A DNA stretch of 64,000 bases from Leucobacter sp. cx-42 (lineage in GTDB: Bacteria > Actinomycetota > Actinomycetes > Actinomycetales > Microbacteriaceae): NCBI RefSeq assembly GCF_014529985.1, contig NZ_JACVMU010000001.1, positions 310,001 through 374,000 on the forward strand. Reading direction: 5' to 3'. The position numbers and the translations under genes were made by a program. Positions 47,481 to 57,484 of this stretch are shown here, one piece after another; position 1 is the first letter of the stretch, and every line of letters begins with the position of its first letter. The notes under the pieces are model-generated. The model was not told the DNA's origin, ran no database searches, and saw only the letters and a program-made list of their open reading frames with translations.

Positions 47481-47536
47481 CGCGAAGCGGGGGTTTGGTA
47501 GCGCGGTGTGCGGTTCGGTAGCGCGAAGCGCGGATC
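47476..47536. repeat. Three tandem 20-21 bp units at a gene end
   Basis: Units begin GGTAGCGCGAAGCG, GGTAGCGCGGTGTG and GGTAGCGCGAAGCG at 47476, 47497 and 47517. The first unit contains the TAG stop of the lipoprotein gene. They recall the GTTAGCGCAGTGTGG tandem at 32055, also at a gene 3' end. Confidence 0.75.
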
Positions 47537-47543
47537 CGCGCCC

Positions 47544-47885
47544 CTATGACGCAGGCAACTCGGCCGCGAGGCTCCGGTTCACCGTGCGGGTCGCAGAGAA
47601 TTTCAGCACCGTGTAGTCATCGACGTGCGCGACCGTGTCGGTGCCCGCGAGCTTGCCATCCTCAGCGACACTCTGCACGCGATGCCCCTTGTGTTGCTGC
47701 GGGTAGAAGCGGCCAAAACCGGTGAGCGTCAAGTGGTCACCGCGGCTCACCACCTCAACGATTTCAGCGAGCGCCGCATTGACGATCTCCGTCGTGAGCT
47801 TCACGTCGGTCTCAGCGCGACGCGCAACATCGCGCAGGAACTCACTGCGATTCACTCGTGAACCGTCTACCTCGTTCTTCGTCAT
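47544..47885 (-). CDS. HU/IHF-family DNA-binding protein, divergent
   Basis: A 113-residue member of the bacterial histone-like family: VNRSEFLRDVARRAETDVKL at the helical base and the diagnostic GDHLTLTGFGRFYPQQHKGH leading into the DNA-grasping arm. The usual RNPxTG arm tip is absent; the arm reads GHRVQSVAEDGKLAGTDT, so DNA intercalation by the conserved proline is probably lost. Two extra residue blocks lengthen both ends relative to the ~90-residue HU. The start is the ATG at 47885; a GTG four codons upstream is possible. It probably bends or coats DNA in a specialised way, not as the main HU. Confidence 0.75.
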   Translation of the reverse strand: MTKNEVDGSRVNRSEFLRDVARRAETDVKLTTEIVNAALAEIVEVVSRGDHLTLTGFGRFYPQQHKGHRVQSVAEDGKLAGTDTVAHVDDYTVLKFSATRTVNRSLAAELPAS

Positions 47886-48142
47886 TTCTCGCCGCACTCC
47901 ATCGTGATTCGACAGGCAGGCGGGCCAGAATCCGCTGGGATCTCCGGCCCGGCACCGCCCGGTGAAATTTCATTCGGTACCTACAAGCCCTGGGTAGCGC
48001 TGGTGATTTCGCGCACCGCAGTCCCATCAAGGTAGCTGAGAAACGAGAAGATTTCACTCTTCTGAGGGAATTCTTTGCAAATTCGATGTTTCGTGACGAG
48101 ATTTGGATGGTTGGTCTGGTTTCGGGAGAAGGGTGAGTCGGC

Positions 48143-48643
48143 CTACGCCGTGCACCAGTCTTGCCGGTAGAGCTTGTAGCGCCTGAAACGCTCGCCGCCA
48201 TAGATGACCTCTCCGTCAGCGTTGAACCCTAGACGTCCGACGACCTTGGTCGGCTGACGTGAGTACGGGAGCGCGATCGTCACCGTGTGAACGTCAAATT
48301 CTTCAAAGCCTGTTTCCAGCGCTTTGCGGGTGATCATTTCACCCATACCCCACTGACCCGGCAGCAACACCAGCGCAAAGTCGGCAGAGTCCGCCTCAGC
48401 TTCAAACCCGCCCCAACCAGCAAATTCACCATTCACCAAAATTGCCCACGGGCCAAAGCCGTGAATCGCCCACTGCGCGTCCTTGTCCCGCACCCAGTCG
48501 GCAGCTTGCTCTGGGGTAAACGCCGTCGCGAGCGGCATATGCCTGCTGTTGCGCGGCTCGTTTAGCAGCGCCGTCACTTGCTCAATCGGTATTTCTGGGA
48601 GACGGGTGAAGGTTATGCGCGAGTTCGAGGTCTGCTTCGTCAT
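48143..48643 (-). CDS. GNAT-family N-acetyltransferase
   Basis: A 166-residue protein with GNAT features: GPWAILVNGEFAGWGGFEAE, the acetyl-CoA loop LPGQWGMGEMITRKALE and a C-terminal YSRQPTKVVGRLGFNADGEV. It acetylates an unknown amine. I prefer the ATG at 48643; an in-frame GTG at 48676 would add 11 residues. Confidence 0.85.
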   Translation of the reverse strand: MTKQTSNSRITFTRLPEIPIEQVTALLNEPRNSRHMPLATAFTPEQAADWVRDKDAQWAIHGFGPWAILVNGEFAGWGGFEAEADSADFALVLLPGQWGMGEMITRKALETGFEEFDVHTVTIALPYSRQPTKVVGRLGFNADGEVIYGGERFRRYKLYRQDWCTA

Positions 48644-48776
48644 CTGTGGTGAGGCCTTTGGTCCAAGTGTGCTCACCCTAGGTTAGGCGCTACGGCTTTG
48701 GCAGGAGCTGACTACCCACCACACCATCTAGGCTGAGATCACCGTGAGTCACGCAGTGAGGGGCAATGAACTGAAC

Positions 48777-49541
48777 ATGGCCAGTCCTGGAGCATCAAAG
48801 AAGAGCGACGTCACCGCAGAGCATCTCGCAGCGCTCAACACAGGCAAGGCCGAGGCACGCACCCTCACAGAGGCACTTGTGATTGACCATCCAGCACTGC
48901 TGGCCGCCGCCGTCCCCGACGCACCGAGCGAGCTCGTTTTCGCGGCTGAGGCAGCGCAAAGCCTTGGCATCCTCAAGCGCATGACCGCCATCGGTCAGGC
49001 ATTGCACGAGCATCTGGGGGCGGATCACATTCACGCTCTAACGCAGCATCGGTCGGACACCGTGCGCGGGTGGACGTGCTTCGCAATTGCCGCCGACTCC
49101 AGCCACAGTGTGGCCTCGCTCCTGGATGCGGTGAAGCCGCTTGCCGATGACCATCTGTTCACCGTGCGCGAGTGGGTGTGGATGGCAGTCAGGCCACGAA
49201 TGGCGGAAGAGCTCGAGCTCTCGATTCACGAACTCACGCCATGGACGGGCGAACCGTCAGCGAATCTGCGCCGGTTCGCCAGTGAATCCCTGCGTCCGCG
49301 AGGCGTGTGGGCAAAGCACATTGCCGAGTTCAAATCTTCGCCGCAGTTCGGTGAGCCATTGCTTGAGCCGCTGCGCTCAGATCCGCACCGATACGTACAA
49401 GATTCCGTCGCGAACTGGATCAACGACGCTGCCAAGGACTCCCCCGAGTGGGCCCGTGCAATCTGCGAACGCTGGAATGCGGAGAGCCCGACAGCAGCCA
49501 CTGCCTACATTACGAAGCGGGCGTTGCGGTCGTTGAAGTAG
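48777..49541 (+). CDS. AlkD-like HEAT-repeat DNA alkylation repair protein
   Basis: A 254-residue all-helical protein with segments typical of AlkD glycosylases: VRGWTCFAIA, LFTVREWVWMAVRPRM, NLRRFASESLRPRGVWAKHI and DPHRYVQDSVANWINDAAKD. The conserved Trp, Asp and Arg positions of the DNA-binding concave face appear present. AlkD-type enzymes remove bulky cationic alkyl bases without flipping them. The start is uncertain: the ATG at 48777 is used, with GAGGGG 13 bases away; GTG codons at 48744 or 48756 are alternatives. Confidence 0.78.
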   Translation: MASPGASKKSDVTAEHLAALNTGKAEARTLTEALVIDHPALLAAAVPDAPSELVFAAEAAQSLGILKRMTAIGQALHEHLGADHIHALTQHRSDTVRGWTCFAIAADSSHSVASLLDAVKPLADDHLFTVREWVWMAVRPRMAEELELSIHELTPWTGEPSANLRRFASESLRPRGVWAKHIAEFKSSPQFGEPLLEPLRSDPHRYVQDSVANWINDAAKDSPEWARAICERWNAESPTAATAYITKRALRSLK

Positions 49542-49594
49542 CGAGCGGGTTGGGTGCTGCCCGCTGCAACTGCAGCAAAACCGGCCCGCTCTGA

Positions 49595-49631
49595 CAAAAG
49601 ACCCCTTTCATGCGATGAAAGAGGTCTTTTG
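49595..49631. terminator. Bidirectional terminator, related to the cloverleaf repeats (copy E)
   Basis: A 17-bp stem with one mismatch (CAAAAGACC-C-CTTTCAT and its complement) and loop GCG lies between two convergent genes, with A and T runs on both sides. Its sequence closely parallels the central hairpin of copy B (AAAAGGCCCCTTTCAT), so it may be a reduced member of that family. Confidence 0.85.
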
Positions 49632-49688
49632 TATGAACGCTTCGTTTCGAGGCTTGAGGTCGGAAGCCGGCCGACTACCAGCGTTGAG

Positions 49689-50066
49689 TCAGTTCGCGCG
49701 CTTTACCACGCTGGACTTGAGCTGCATGTTGCCGAAACCGGGAACTCGGGCATCGATGTCGTGACCACCAGCGCCGCCAGCGTTCAGCCGGATGCCCGTC
49801 ACCTTAGTGCCGACCTTGATGGTGCCGCCACCGCCGCCAGAGACCTTCACGGTTTTGACGAGCGTGACGGTATCGCCGTCCGAGAGCACATTGCCTACGG
49901 CGTCACGAATGACGTCTGCTGAAGACTCGTCTGAACCGTGAGCTGCATCAGCGCCAGGATCTGCAGTGGACCACTCGTGACCGCACATCGGGCACACCAG
50001 CAGTGCACCCTGTTCGTACGAGTACGACTCTGCACATTCCGGGCACGGAGGCAGGGAGTTAGACAT
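49689..50066 (-). CDS. PhnA/YjdM-family zinc-ribbon protein
   Basis: A 125-residue protein with an N-terminal zinc ribbon (PPCPECAESYSYEQ, LLVCPMCGHEW: two CxxC pairs) and the PhnA core (LSDGDTVTLVKTVKVSG, IKVGTKVTGIRL, MQLKSSVVKR). Despite the historic name, the family is not required for phosphonate breakdown, and the function is unclear. Its ATG overlaps the ychF stop by eight bases. Confidence 0.92.
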   Translation of the reverse strand: MSNSLPPCPECAESYSYEQGALLVCPMCGHEWSTADPGADAAHGSDESSADVIRDAVGNVLSDGDTVTLVKTVKVSGGGGGTIKVGTKVTGIRLNAGGAGGHDIDARVPGFGNMQLKSSVVKRAN

Positions 50067-51132
50067 TAAAGCGCCACTCGCAGACGTCGCCGTCCTGCAT
50101 GATGTATTCCTTGCCCTCCATGCGAGCCTTGCCCTTCGCGCGAGCCTCAGCGATCGAACCGGTCTCTACGAGGTCCTCGAACGAGATGATCTCGCCCTTG
50201 ATGAAGCCCTTTTCGAAGTCGCCGTGGATGACGCCAGCAGCCTGGGGCGCGGTTGCACCCTTGCGGATGGTCCATGCGCGTGCTTCCTTGGGACCTGCGG
50301 TGAGGTAGGTCTGGAGGCCGAGGGTGTCGAAGCCGATGCGCGCGAGCTGGTCGAGACCGCTCTCGGTCTGGCCGGTCGAGGCGAGCAGCTCAGCTGCGTC
50401 CTCGGGGTCGAGCTCCATGAGCTCGCTCTCGATCTTTGCATCGAGGAAGATTGCCTGTGCAGGAGCAACCAGCGCAGCAAGCTCATCGAGCTTTGCCTGG
50501 TCCTGCAGTACGCCCTCATCAACGTTGAATACGTAAAGGAAGGGCTTTGCGGTGAGCAGACCAAGCTCGCGGATCTCAGCGAGATCAATATCAGTCTGCG
50601 ACAGCAGCTTGCCGTCGTTGAGCGCAGCCTGAGCTGCCTTTGCGGTCTCAACGACCGAGGCTTCGACCTTCTTGTTCTTGAGTTCCTTCTCAAGACGCAG
50701 GAGTGCCTTGTCGACGGTCTGCATGTCGGCGATGATCAGCTCGGTGTTGATCGTCTCCATGTCGCTGGCCGGGTTGACCGAGCCGTCGACGTGCACAACG
50801 TCGGGGTCAGAGAAGCCACGCACGACCTGTGCGATTGCGTCTGCCTCGCGGATGTTTGCGAGGAACTGGTTGCCCAGGCCTTCGCCTTCGCTTGCGCCGC
50901 GCACGATACCTGCGATGTCAACGAAGCTGACGGGCGCGGGGAGAATTCGCTCACTGCCGAAGATCTCCGCAAGCTTGTCGAGGCGCGGATCCGGCAGGTT
51001 CACAACACCTACGTTCGGTTCGATCGTCGCGAACGGATAGTTCGCAGCGAGTGCGTCGTTGTGCGTAAGTGCGTTGAACAGGGTCGACTTGCCCACATTG
51101 GGAAGTCCCACGATGCCGATTGTAAGAGCCAC
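50059..51132 (-). CDS. ychF: Ribosome-binding ATPase YchF
   Basis: A 357-residue member of the Obg-related YchF/OLA1 family. G1 is GLPNVGKSTLFNAL (residues 8-21), followed by FVDIAGIVRGAS. The G4 position reads NVDE rather than NKxD, the hallmark that switches specificity to ATP. A coiled-coil insert (LRLEKELKNKKVEASVVETA) and the C-terminal TGS-like region ending GKEYIMQDGDVCEWRFNV complete it. It acts at the ribosome in stress responses and translation quality. It is co-transcribed with phnA and lies just after the HAD phosphatase gene. Confidence 0.97.
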   Translation of the reverse strand: MALTIGIVGLPNVGKSTLFNALTHNDALAANYPFATIEPNVGVVNLPDPRLDKLAEIFGSERILPAPVSFVDIAGIVRGASEGEGLGNQFLANIREADAIAQVVRGFSDPDVVHVDGSVNPASDMETINTELIIADMQTVDKALLRLEKELKNKKVEASVVETAKAAQAALNDGKLLSQTDIDLAEIRELGLLTAKPFLYVFNVDEGVLQDQAKLDELAALVAPAQAIFLDAKIESELMELDPEDAAELLASTGQTESGLDQLARIGFDTLGLQTYLTAGPKEARAWTIRKGATAPQAAGVIHGDFEKGFIKGEIISFEDLVETGSIAEARAKGKARMEGKEYIMQDGDVCEWRFNV

Positions 51133-51143
51133 GAGAAACGATT

Positions 51144-51962
51144 CTACCTGGCCAGGAGCCGTTCGACGACCTGGGCAAGGCCGTCTTCATCATTCGTGCC
51201 GGTAATTTCGTCTGCGACTGCCTTCACCGCGCCGATCGCGTTGCCCATTGCGACGCCGTGACCGGCCCAGGCGATCATCTCTGCGTCATTGAGTTCGTCA
51301 CCGAATGCGTACACCTCATCCCGCGCAATTCCGAGGTGATCACACAGTTCGGCCAGACCTGCTGCCTTGGTAATTCCTGCGGCCATCACATCGACGAAGG
51401 GTGCGCCAGAGAGGGTGAGTTCGCAGCCGTCGAGGTCGAGATCCGCCACTGCCGCAAAAATCTCTGCGACCGAAAGCGTCGCGTCGCGCATGACGAGCTT
51501 GAGCGCGGGTTCACTGGCGATCTCTGCGAGCGTGCCAAGATCCATCTCGGCTGGCGCGCGCTTGTGATCGCTGAAATCTGCGAGCGCGGCATATCCGGGC
51601 TGCGCGAGGAATCCATCGCCAGCATCGCGCACTGCCGCAAACACCACTGACGGAATTCGGGCGTGGATCGCCGACACAATCTCAGCCACCACCCGAGCGG
51701 GAATCTCGTTGGCAAAGAGCAGCTCGCGCGTCTGCAGGTGGATGCCGAATGCACCGTTCGAGCAGAGCGCCCACTCCTCAAAGCCCGCTTCGCGCGCAAT
51801 GTCCACGAGGCCGATGGGCTGCCGGGCTGTCACTGGTACGACCGTAATTCCCGCTGCGCGTGCCGCGTCGAGCGCTGCCCGGGTGCGAGCCGAGACGTGG
51901 CCCTCACCGTTGAGGAGCGTGTGGTCGAGGTCTGTGGCAATGAGCTTCGGCAGTCTGGTCAC
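51144..51962 (-). CDS. HAD-superfamily phosphatase, Cof type
   Basis: A 272-residue class IIB haloacid-dehalogenase hydrolase. Motif I is IATDLDHTLLNGEG (nucleophile Asp near residue 10), motif II is in VTARQPIG, and motifs III/IV are the Lys before GLAELCDHLGI and AFGDELNDAEMIAWAGHG. The Cof-type cap lies between them. It dephosphorylates small sugar or nucleotide phosphates; the substrate is unknown. It is 11 bases upstream of ychF and in the same direction. Confidence 0.92.
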   Translation of the reverse strand: MTRLPKLIATDLDHTLLNGEGHVSARTRAALDAARAAGITVVPVTARQPIGLVDIAREAGFEEWALCSNGAFGIHLQTRELLFANEIPARVVAEIVSAIHARIPSVVFAAVRDAGDGFLAQPGYAALADFSDHKRAPAEMDLGTLAEIASEPALKLVMRDATLSVAEIFAAVADLDLDGCELTLSGAPFVDVMAAGITKAAGLAELCDHLGIARDEVYAFGDELNDAEMIAWAGHGVAMGNAIGAVKAVADEITGTNDEDGLAQVVERLLAR

Positions 51963-52021
51963 GGATCAAGCCTAATGGGCGCACGATTCCAAATGTCAGG
52001 GGGCTGTGTCAGACTTTTCGG

Positions 52022-52606
52022 GTGCCCGTAGATTTCACCGCGATCGATTTTGAGACTGCCAACAGCCACCCGTCTTCGGCTTGTGCCGTGGGTATGGTGC
52101 GCGTTCGAGACGGCAAGGTCGTTGATCGGGCGAGCTGGCTGATTGCACCGCCCGCGTCGCACGGTGAGTTCTTGCCGTTCAACATCAAGATTCACGGCAT
52201 CACCCCGGCGATGGTCGCAGAGGCGCGCGGCTGGGCCGAACAGCTCGACGAGTTGCGTGAGTTCATCGGTGACGACGTCGTGGTCGCGCACAATGCGAGC
52301 TTCGACATGGGTGTCATCAAGAGCACGTGCGCCGAGACGGTGACGCCGACTCCTCGCCTGAAGTATCTGTGCAGCGTGCAGGTCTCGCGCCGCACGTACG
52401 ACATCCCCTCGCACCGGCTTCCCCTCGCCGCCGCTGCGGCCGGGTTCGCAGAGTTTGCCCACCACGAAGCACTCGCCGATGCCGAGGCCTGCGCCGCGAT
52501 CATCGCTGATGCCGCGGTGCGCCACGAGGTCACCGATGTGGCTGCGCTCGCGAAGAAGGTCGGGCTGCGGCTGACACCGCTGAAGGCGATTCCGCTCAAG
52601 CTGTAA
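52022..52606 (+). CDS. DnaQ-like 3'-5' exonuclease (DEDDh)
   Basis: A 194-residue exonuclease-domain protein. ExoI is TAIDFETANSH, ExoII is VAHNASFDMGVI and ExoIII is HEALADAEACAAII with the catalytic His/Asp. The family resembles stand-alone DNA polymerase III epsilon-like nucleases. The start is a GTG at 52022 (MPVDF). It is divergent from the HAD phosphatase gene and followed 82 bases later by rmuC, giving a small cluster of DNA-processing genes. Confidence 0.92.
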   Translation: MPVDFTAIDFETANSHPSSACAVGMVRVRDGKVVDRASWLIAPPASHGEFLPFNIKIHGITPAMVAEARGWAEQLDELREFIGDDVVVAHNASFDMGVIKSTCAETVTPTPRLKYLCSVQVSRRTYDIPSHRLPLAAAAAGFAEFAHHEALADAEACAAIIADAAVRHEVTDVAALAKKVGLRLTPLKAIPLKL

Positions 52607-52688
52607 TTTCCTCCGTCTGGGGCGGCGGATCACCGCTGCGCGCGAGCCTCAACCTTGAAATGTCAGTGGCTCGTGGGAACATGCTTCC

Positions 52689-54032
<1,344 letters not shown>

Positions 54033-54094
54033 ACGCTCAGGTCCGCGCTGGCGAGCGCGACTGAAGTCAAATGGTTACTCATTGGCTCGAGATT

Positions 54095-54163
54095 CGTGGC
54101 GCATACTGCGCCGCCTTCGAGCGAGAAGGGCGCGGCCAGCGGCCGCACCGACACTTCACAGCC
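54095..54163 (+). repeat. 69-nt conserved intergenic module, copy 1
   Basis: It aligns without gaps to the reverse strand of 61298-61366 with 49 of 69 identical by hand count. Best-conserved pieces are CGTGGCGCAT, CTGCGCCGCC, AGGGCGC and GCGGCCGCAC. A stem CCTTC/GAAGG here is CCCTC/GAGGG in the other copy, a compensatory change. Copy B of the cloverleaf repeat begins 76 bases further on. Confidence 0.7.
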
Positions 54164-54239
54164 TGAGGGAATCTGACGTGGCGAGGAGCGGTGTTGCTTC
54201 CTGCTCGCGCGAGCTTGCGCGTGTCAACAAGGGCAACTT

Positions 54240-54327
54240 CGCCGAAACAACCCCTTTCACACGAAAAGGCCCCTTTCATACGCATGAAAGGGGCCTTTTC
54301 GATAGAAACCCTGGTTTTCGACGGGTT
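54240..54327 (+). repeat. Cloverleaf intergenic repeat, copy B
   Basis: Three hairpins in a row: TTTC-ACAC-GAAA (54255-54266), a perfect 16-bp stem AAAAGGCCCCTTTCAT / ATGAAAGGGGCCTTTT with loop ACGC (54264-54299), and TTTC-GATA-GAAA (54297-54308). They are enclosed by imperfect ends CGCCGAAACAACC and GGTTTTCGACGGG. It lies between the convergent rmuC and glpX genes, where its central stem can terminate both. Confidence 0.8.
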
Positions 54328-54394
54328 AACGGTCGAAGTAACCAGAAACCCTAGTTTTTACGGGGTTTAACCGCAAAACCAAGGCCGAGGGAGC

Positions 54395-55378
54395 TTAGTC
54401 CCAGCGGGTGGGGTCCATGTCGCTGGTGATGTGGCGGATGGTGCCCGAGTGAGCGCGCATCACGATGCTCTCCGCACGAACGAAGGGACCAACACGCTTC
54501 ACGCCGCCGATGAACTCAGCGTTGGTGATGCCGGTTGCCACGAAGTAGCAGTTGTCGCTTGAAACGAGGTCGTTTGCCTCGAGCACGCGGTCAAGGTCGT
54601 GACCTGCAGCGATCGCTGCCTGGCGCTCTTCCTCGTCCTTGGGTGCGAGACGACCCTGGATCATGCCGCCAAGTGCCTTCACTGCACACGCGGTGATGAT
54701 GCCCTCGGGGGTGCCGCCGATACCGACGCACATGTCGATGTCCGAGTCCCAGCGAGCTGCGTTCACGCCGCCTGCAACGTCGCCGTCCATGAGGAGGCGG
54801 GTACCTGCGCCTGCTGCGCGGATGTCAGCGATGAGCTGCTCGTGGCGGGGACGATCGAGCACTGCAACGCGGATGTCAGAGACGTCAACGCCCTTGACCT
54901 CAGCCAGCGCGCGGATGTTCTCGCCAATGGGCTTACGGATGTCGACAACGCCGACGCCCTCGGGGCCACACACGAGCTTGTCCATGTAGAAAACAGCCGA
55001 GGGATCGTACATGCTGCCGCGATCCGCCACTGCAATCACCGAGAGTGCGCCGGGGCGGCCCTCTGCGGTGAGGCGGGTGCCATCGATCGGGTCAACTGCG
55101 ACGTCGCACTCTGCGCCGAAGCCGTTACCAACGACCTCGCCGTTGTAGAGCCAGGGAGCGTCGTCCTTCTCGCCCTCACCGATAACAACGGTGCCCTTCA
55201 TGTTGACGGTTGCGAGGAAGCGACGCATTGCGTCAACCGCCGCACCATCGGCTGCGTTCTTGTCGCCGCGCCCAATCCAGGGGGTAGCCCGCATCGCTGC
55301 GGCCTCCGTTGCGCGTACGAGCTCCATAGCGAGATTGCGGTCCGGCTGCCAATCGCCGAGCGATACAGGTTCATTCAT
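54395..55378 (-). CDS. glpX: Class II fructose-1,6-bisphosphatase
   Basis: A 327-residue GlpX-type phosphatase, the gluconeogenic enzyme that converts fructose 1,6-bisphosphate to fructose 6-phosphate with Mg/Mn. Motifs are GRGDKNAADGAAVDAM, VVIGEGEKDDAP, CDVAVDPIDGTRLTAEG and GIGGTPEGIITACAV. The start ATG at 55378 (MNEPVSLGD) gives the usual length; the 37-residue longer frame looks non-coding. It is divergent from the class II aldolase gene 78 bases away, so the two opposing steps of the same metabolite share a control region. Confidence 0.96.
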   Translation of the reverse strand: MNEPVSLGDWQPDRNLAMELVRATEAAAMRATPWIGRGDKNAADGAAVDAMRRFLATVNMKGTVVIGEGEKDDAPWLYNGEVVGNGFGAECDVAVDPIDGTRLTAEGRPGALSVIAVADRGSMYDPSAVFYMDKLVCGPEGVGVVDIRKPIGENIRALAEVKGVDVSDIRVAVLDRPRHEQLIADIRAAGAGTRLLMDGDVAGGVNAARWDSDIDMCVGIGGTPEGIITACAVKALGGMIQGRLAPKDEEERQAAIAAGHDLDRVLEANDLVSSDNCYFVATGITNAEFIGGVKRVGPFVRAESIVMRAHSGTIRHITSDMDPTRWD

Positions 55379-55455
55379 GTCTCTAATCCTACCGCGTAGA
55401 CTGAGTAAAGATACCGGCCAAGCGCCGGAACCCCTCGACGTCAAGGAGTAGACAC

Positions 55456-56483
<1,028 letters not shown>

Positions 56484-56487
<4 letters not shown>

Positions 56488-57305
56488 CCGACGAGTCCAC
56501 GACCCCGGTAACCCCCGAACAGGGGGCGGATCAGGCGAAGCCCGCACACCCCGCAACTGCGCGCCCGAAGCCCGAGTTTGGCGAGTACGCGCCTGAGGGT
56601 TGGCAGTGGACTCCTCCTGGGGAGGAGAACGCTGCGGCAGCTCCCGCGGGGTCCGTGGACACGGCTACCTCGGCGGCTGGCCCGCTGCCCGGTATCCCGC
56701 ACAACCTTGGCTCCGGCTCGAACGCTGGTGCGGGCGCTAGTGCACAGCGCCCTGCGGCTGCTCCGCAGCAGCCCGCAGCGCAGGCTCCGCAGGCGCAGCA
56801 AGCGCCCGGTGCTCCGTACCGCGCCAACGCACCGCAGCAGCCCGGCCAGCCCGTTGGTCCTCCGCAACCGATCTACCAGACGCAGACGCCCAAGAAGGGT
56901 GGTGCAGACAAGGTCTTCACCATCATCCTGCTGGTGCTCGGCGCCATGGGTGCGCTCTTCACCGCGCAGTCCATGCTGGTGTTGCGGTCATCGTTCGCGA
57001 TGATCGCTGAGGCGCTTGAGGTGTCGAGCTCGGCAGTTCCCGCGTCAATCGGCACGCTCGGTACAGTGAGCGCACTCGTCGTACTCGCGATCTACGCACT
57101 GACGCTCATCTTCTCGATCCGCCGCCTACGTGCAAAGAAGGTGACCTTCTGGGTACCGCTCGTCGCTGGCGTTGTGGTGTCGATCGGTTTCTTCATCGCG
57201 ACCACGATCGCGGTCTCGAGCATGCCCGAGCTGATGACGGCACTGAGCGATCCTGATGCAGTGCAGAAGATGCTCGACTACATGGCGACGAACACGCAGC
57301 CATAG
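56484..57305 (+). CDS. Pro-rich membrane protein, DUF6264-like
   Basis: A 273-residue protein: an acidic, Pro/Ala/Gln-rich cytoplasmic half (with RPKPEFGEYAPEGWQWTPPG near residue 30) and three predicted helices in the second half (VFTIILLVLGAMGALF, VSALVVLAIYALTLIF, VPLVAGVVVSIGFFIA). The GEYAPEGW pattern recalls DUF6264 proteins of Microbacteriaceae (from memory). The function is unknown. It overlaps the aldolase stop by four bases and ends before a strong terminator. Confidence 0.85.
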
Positions 57306-57324
57306 TCTCAGCCTTTCGGCATCA

Positions 57325-57365
57325 CAGGGGTGGTGCAGGTTCCCAAAGAACCTGCACCACCCCTG
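57325..57365 (+). terminator. Terminator after the aldolase operon
   Basis: A perfect 17-bp inverted repeat (CAGGGGTGGTGCAGGTT and its complement) around CCCAAAG, 19 bases after the stop. It is GC-rich with a short TCTGTCTGTGTG tail instead of a T run. Confidence 0.9.
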
Positions 57366-57484
57366 TCTGTGTGTTACCAAGTTCCCGTCAAATGTGACCG
57401 GGTGCGTACCCAAGCGATCCGCCGTCATACTCAATTGGCCGCCCGACAGGATGCGCCCGGCGGTCCCGTGCATAGGCTGCGAGC

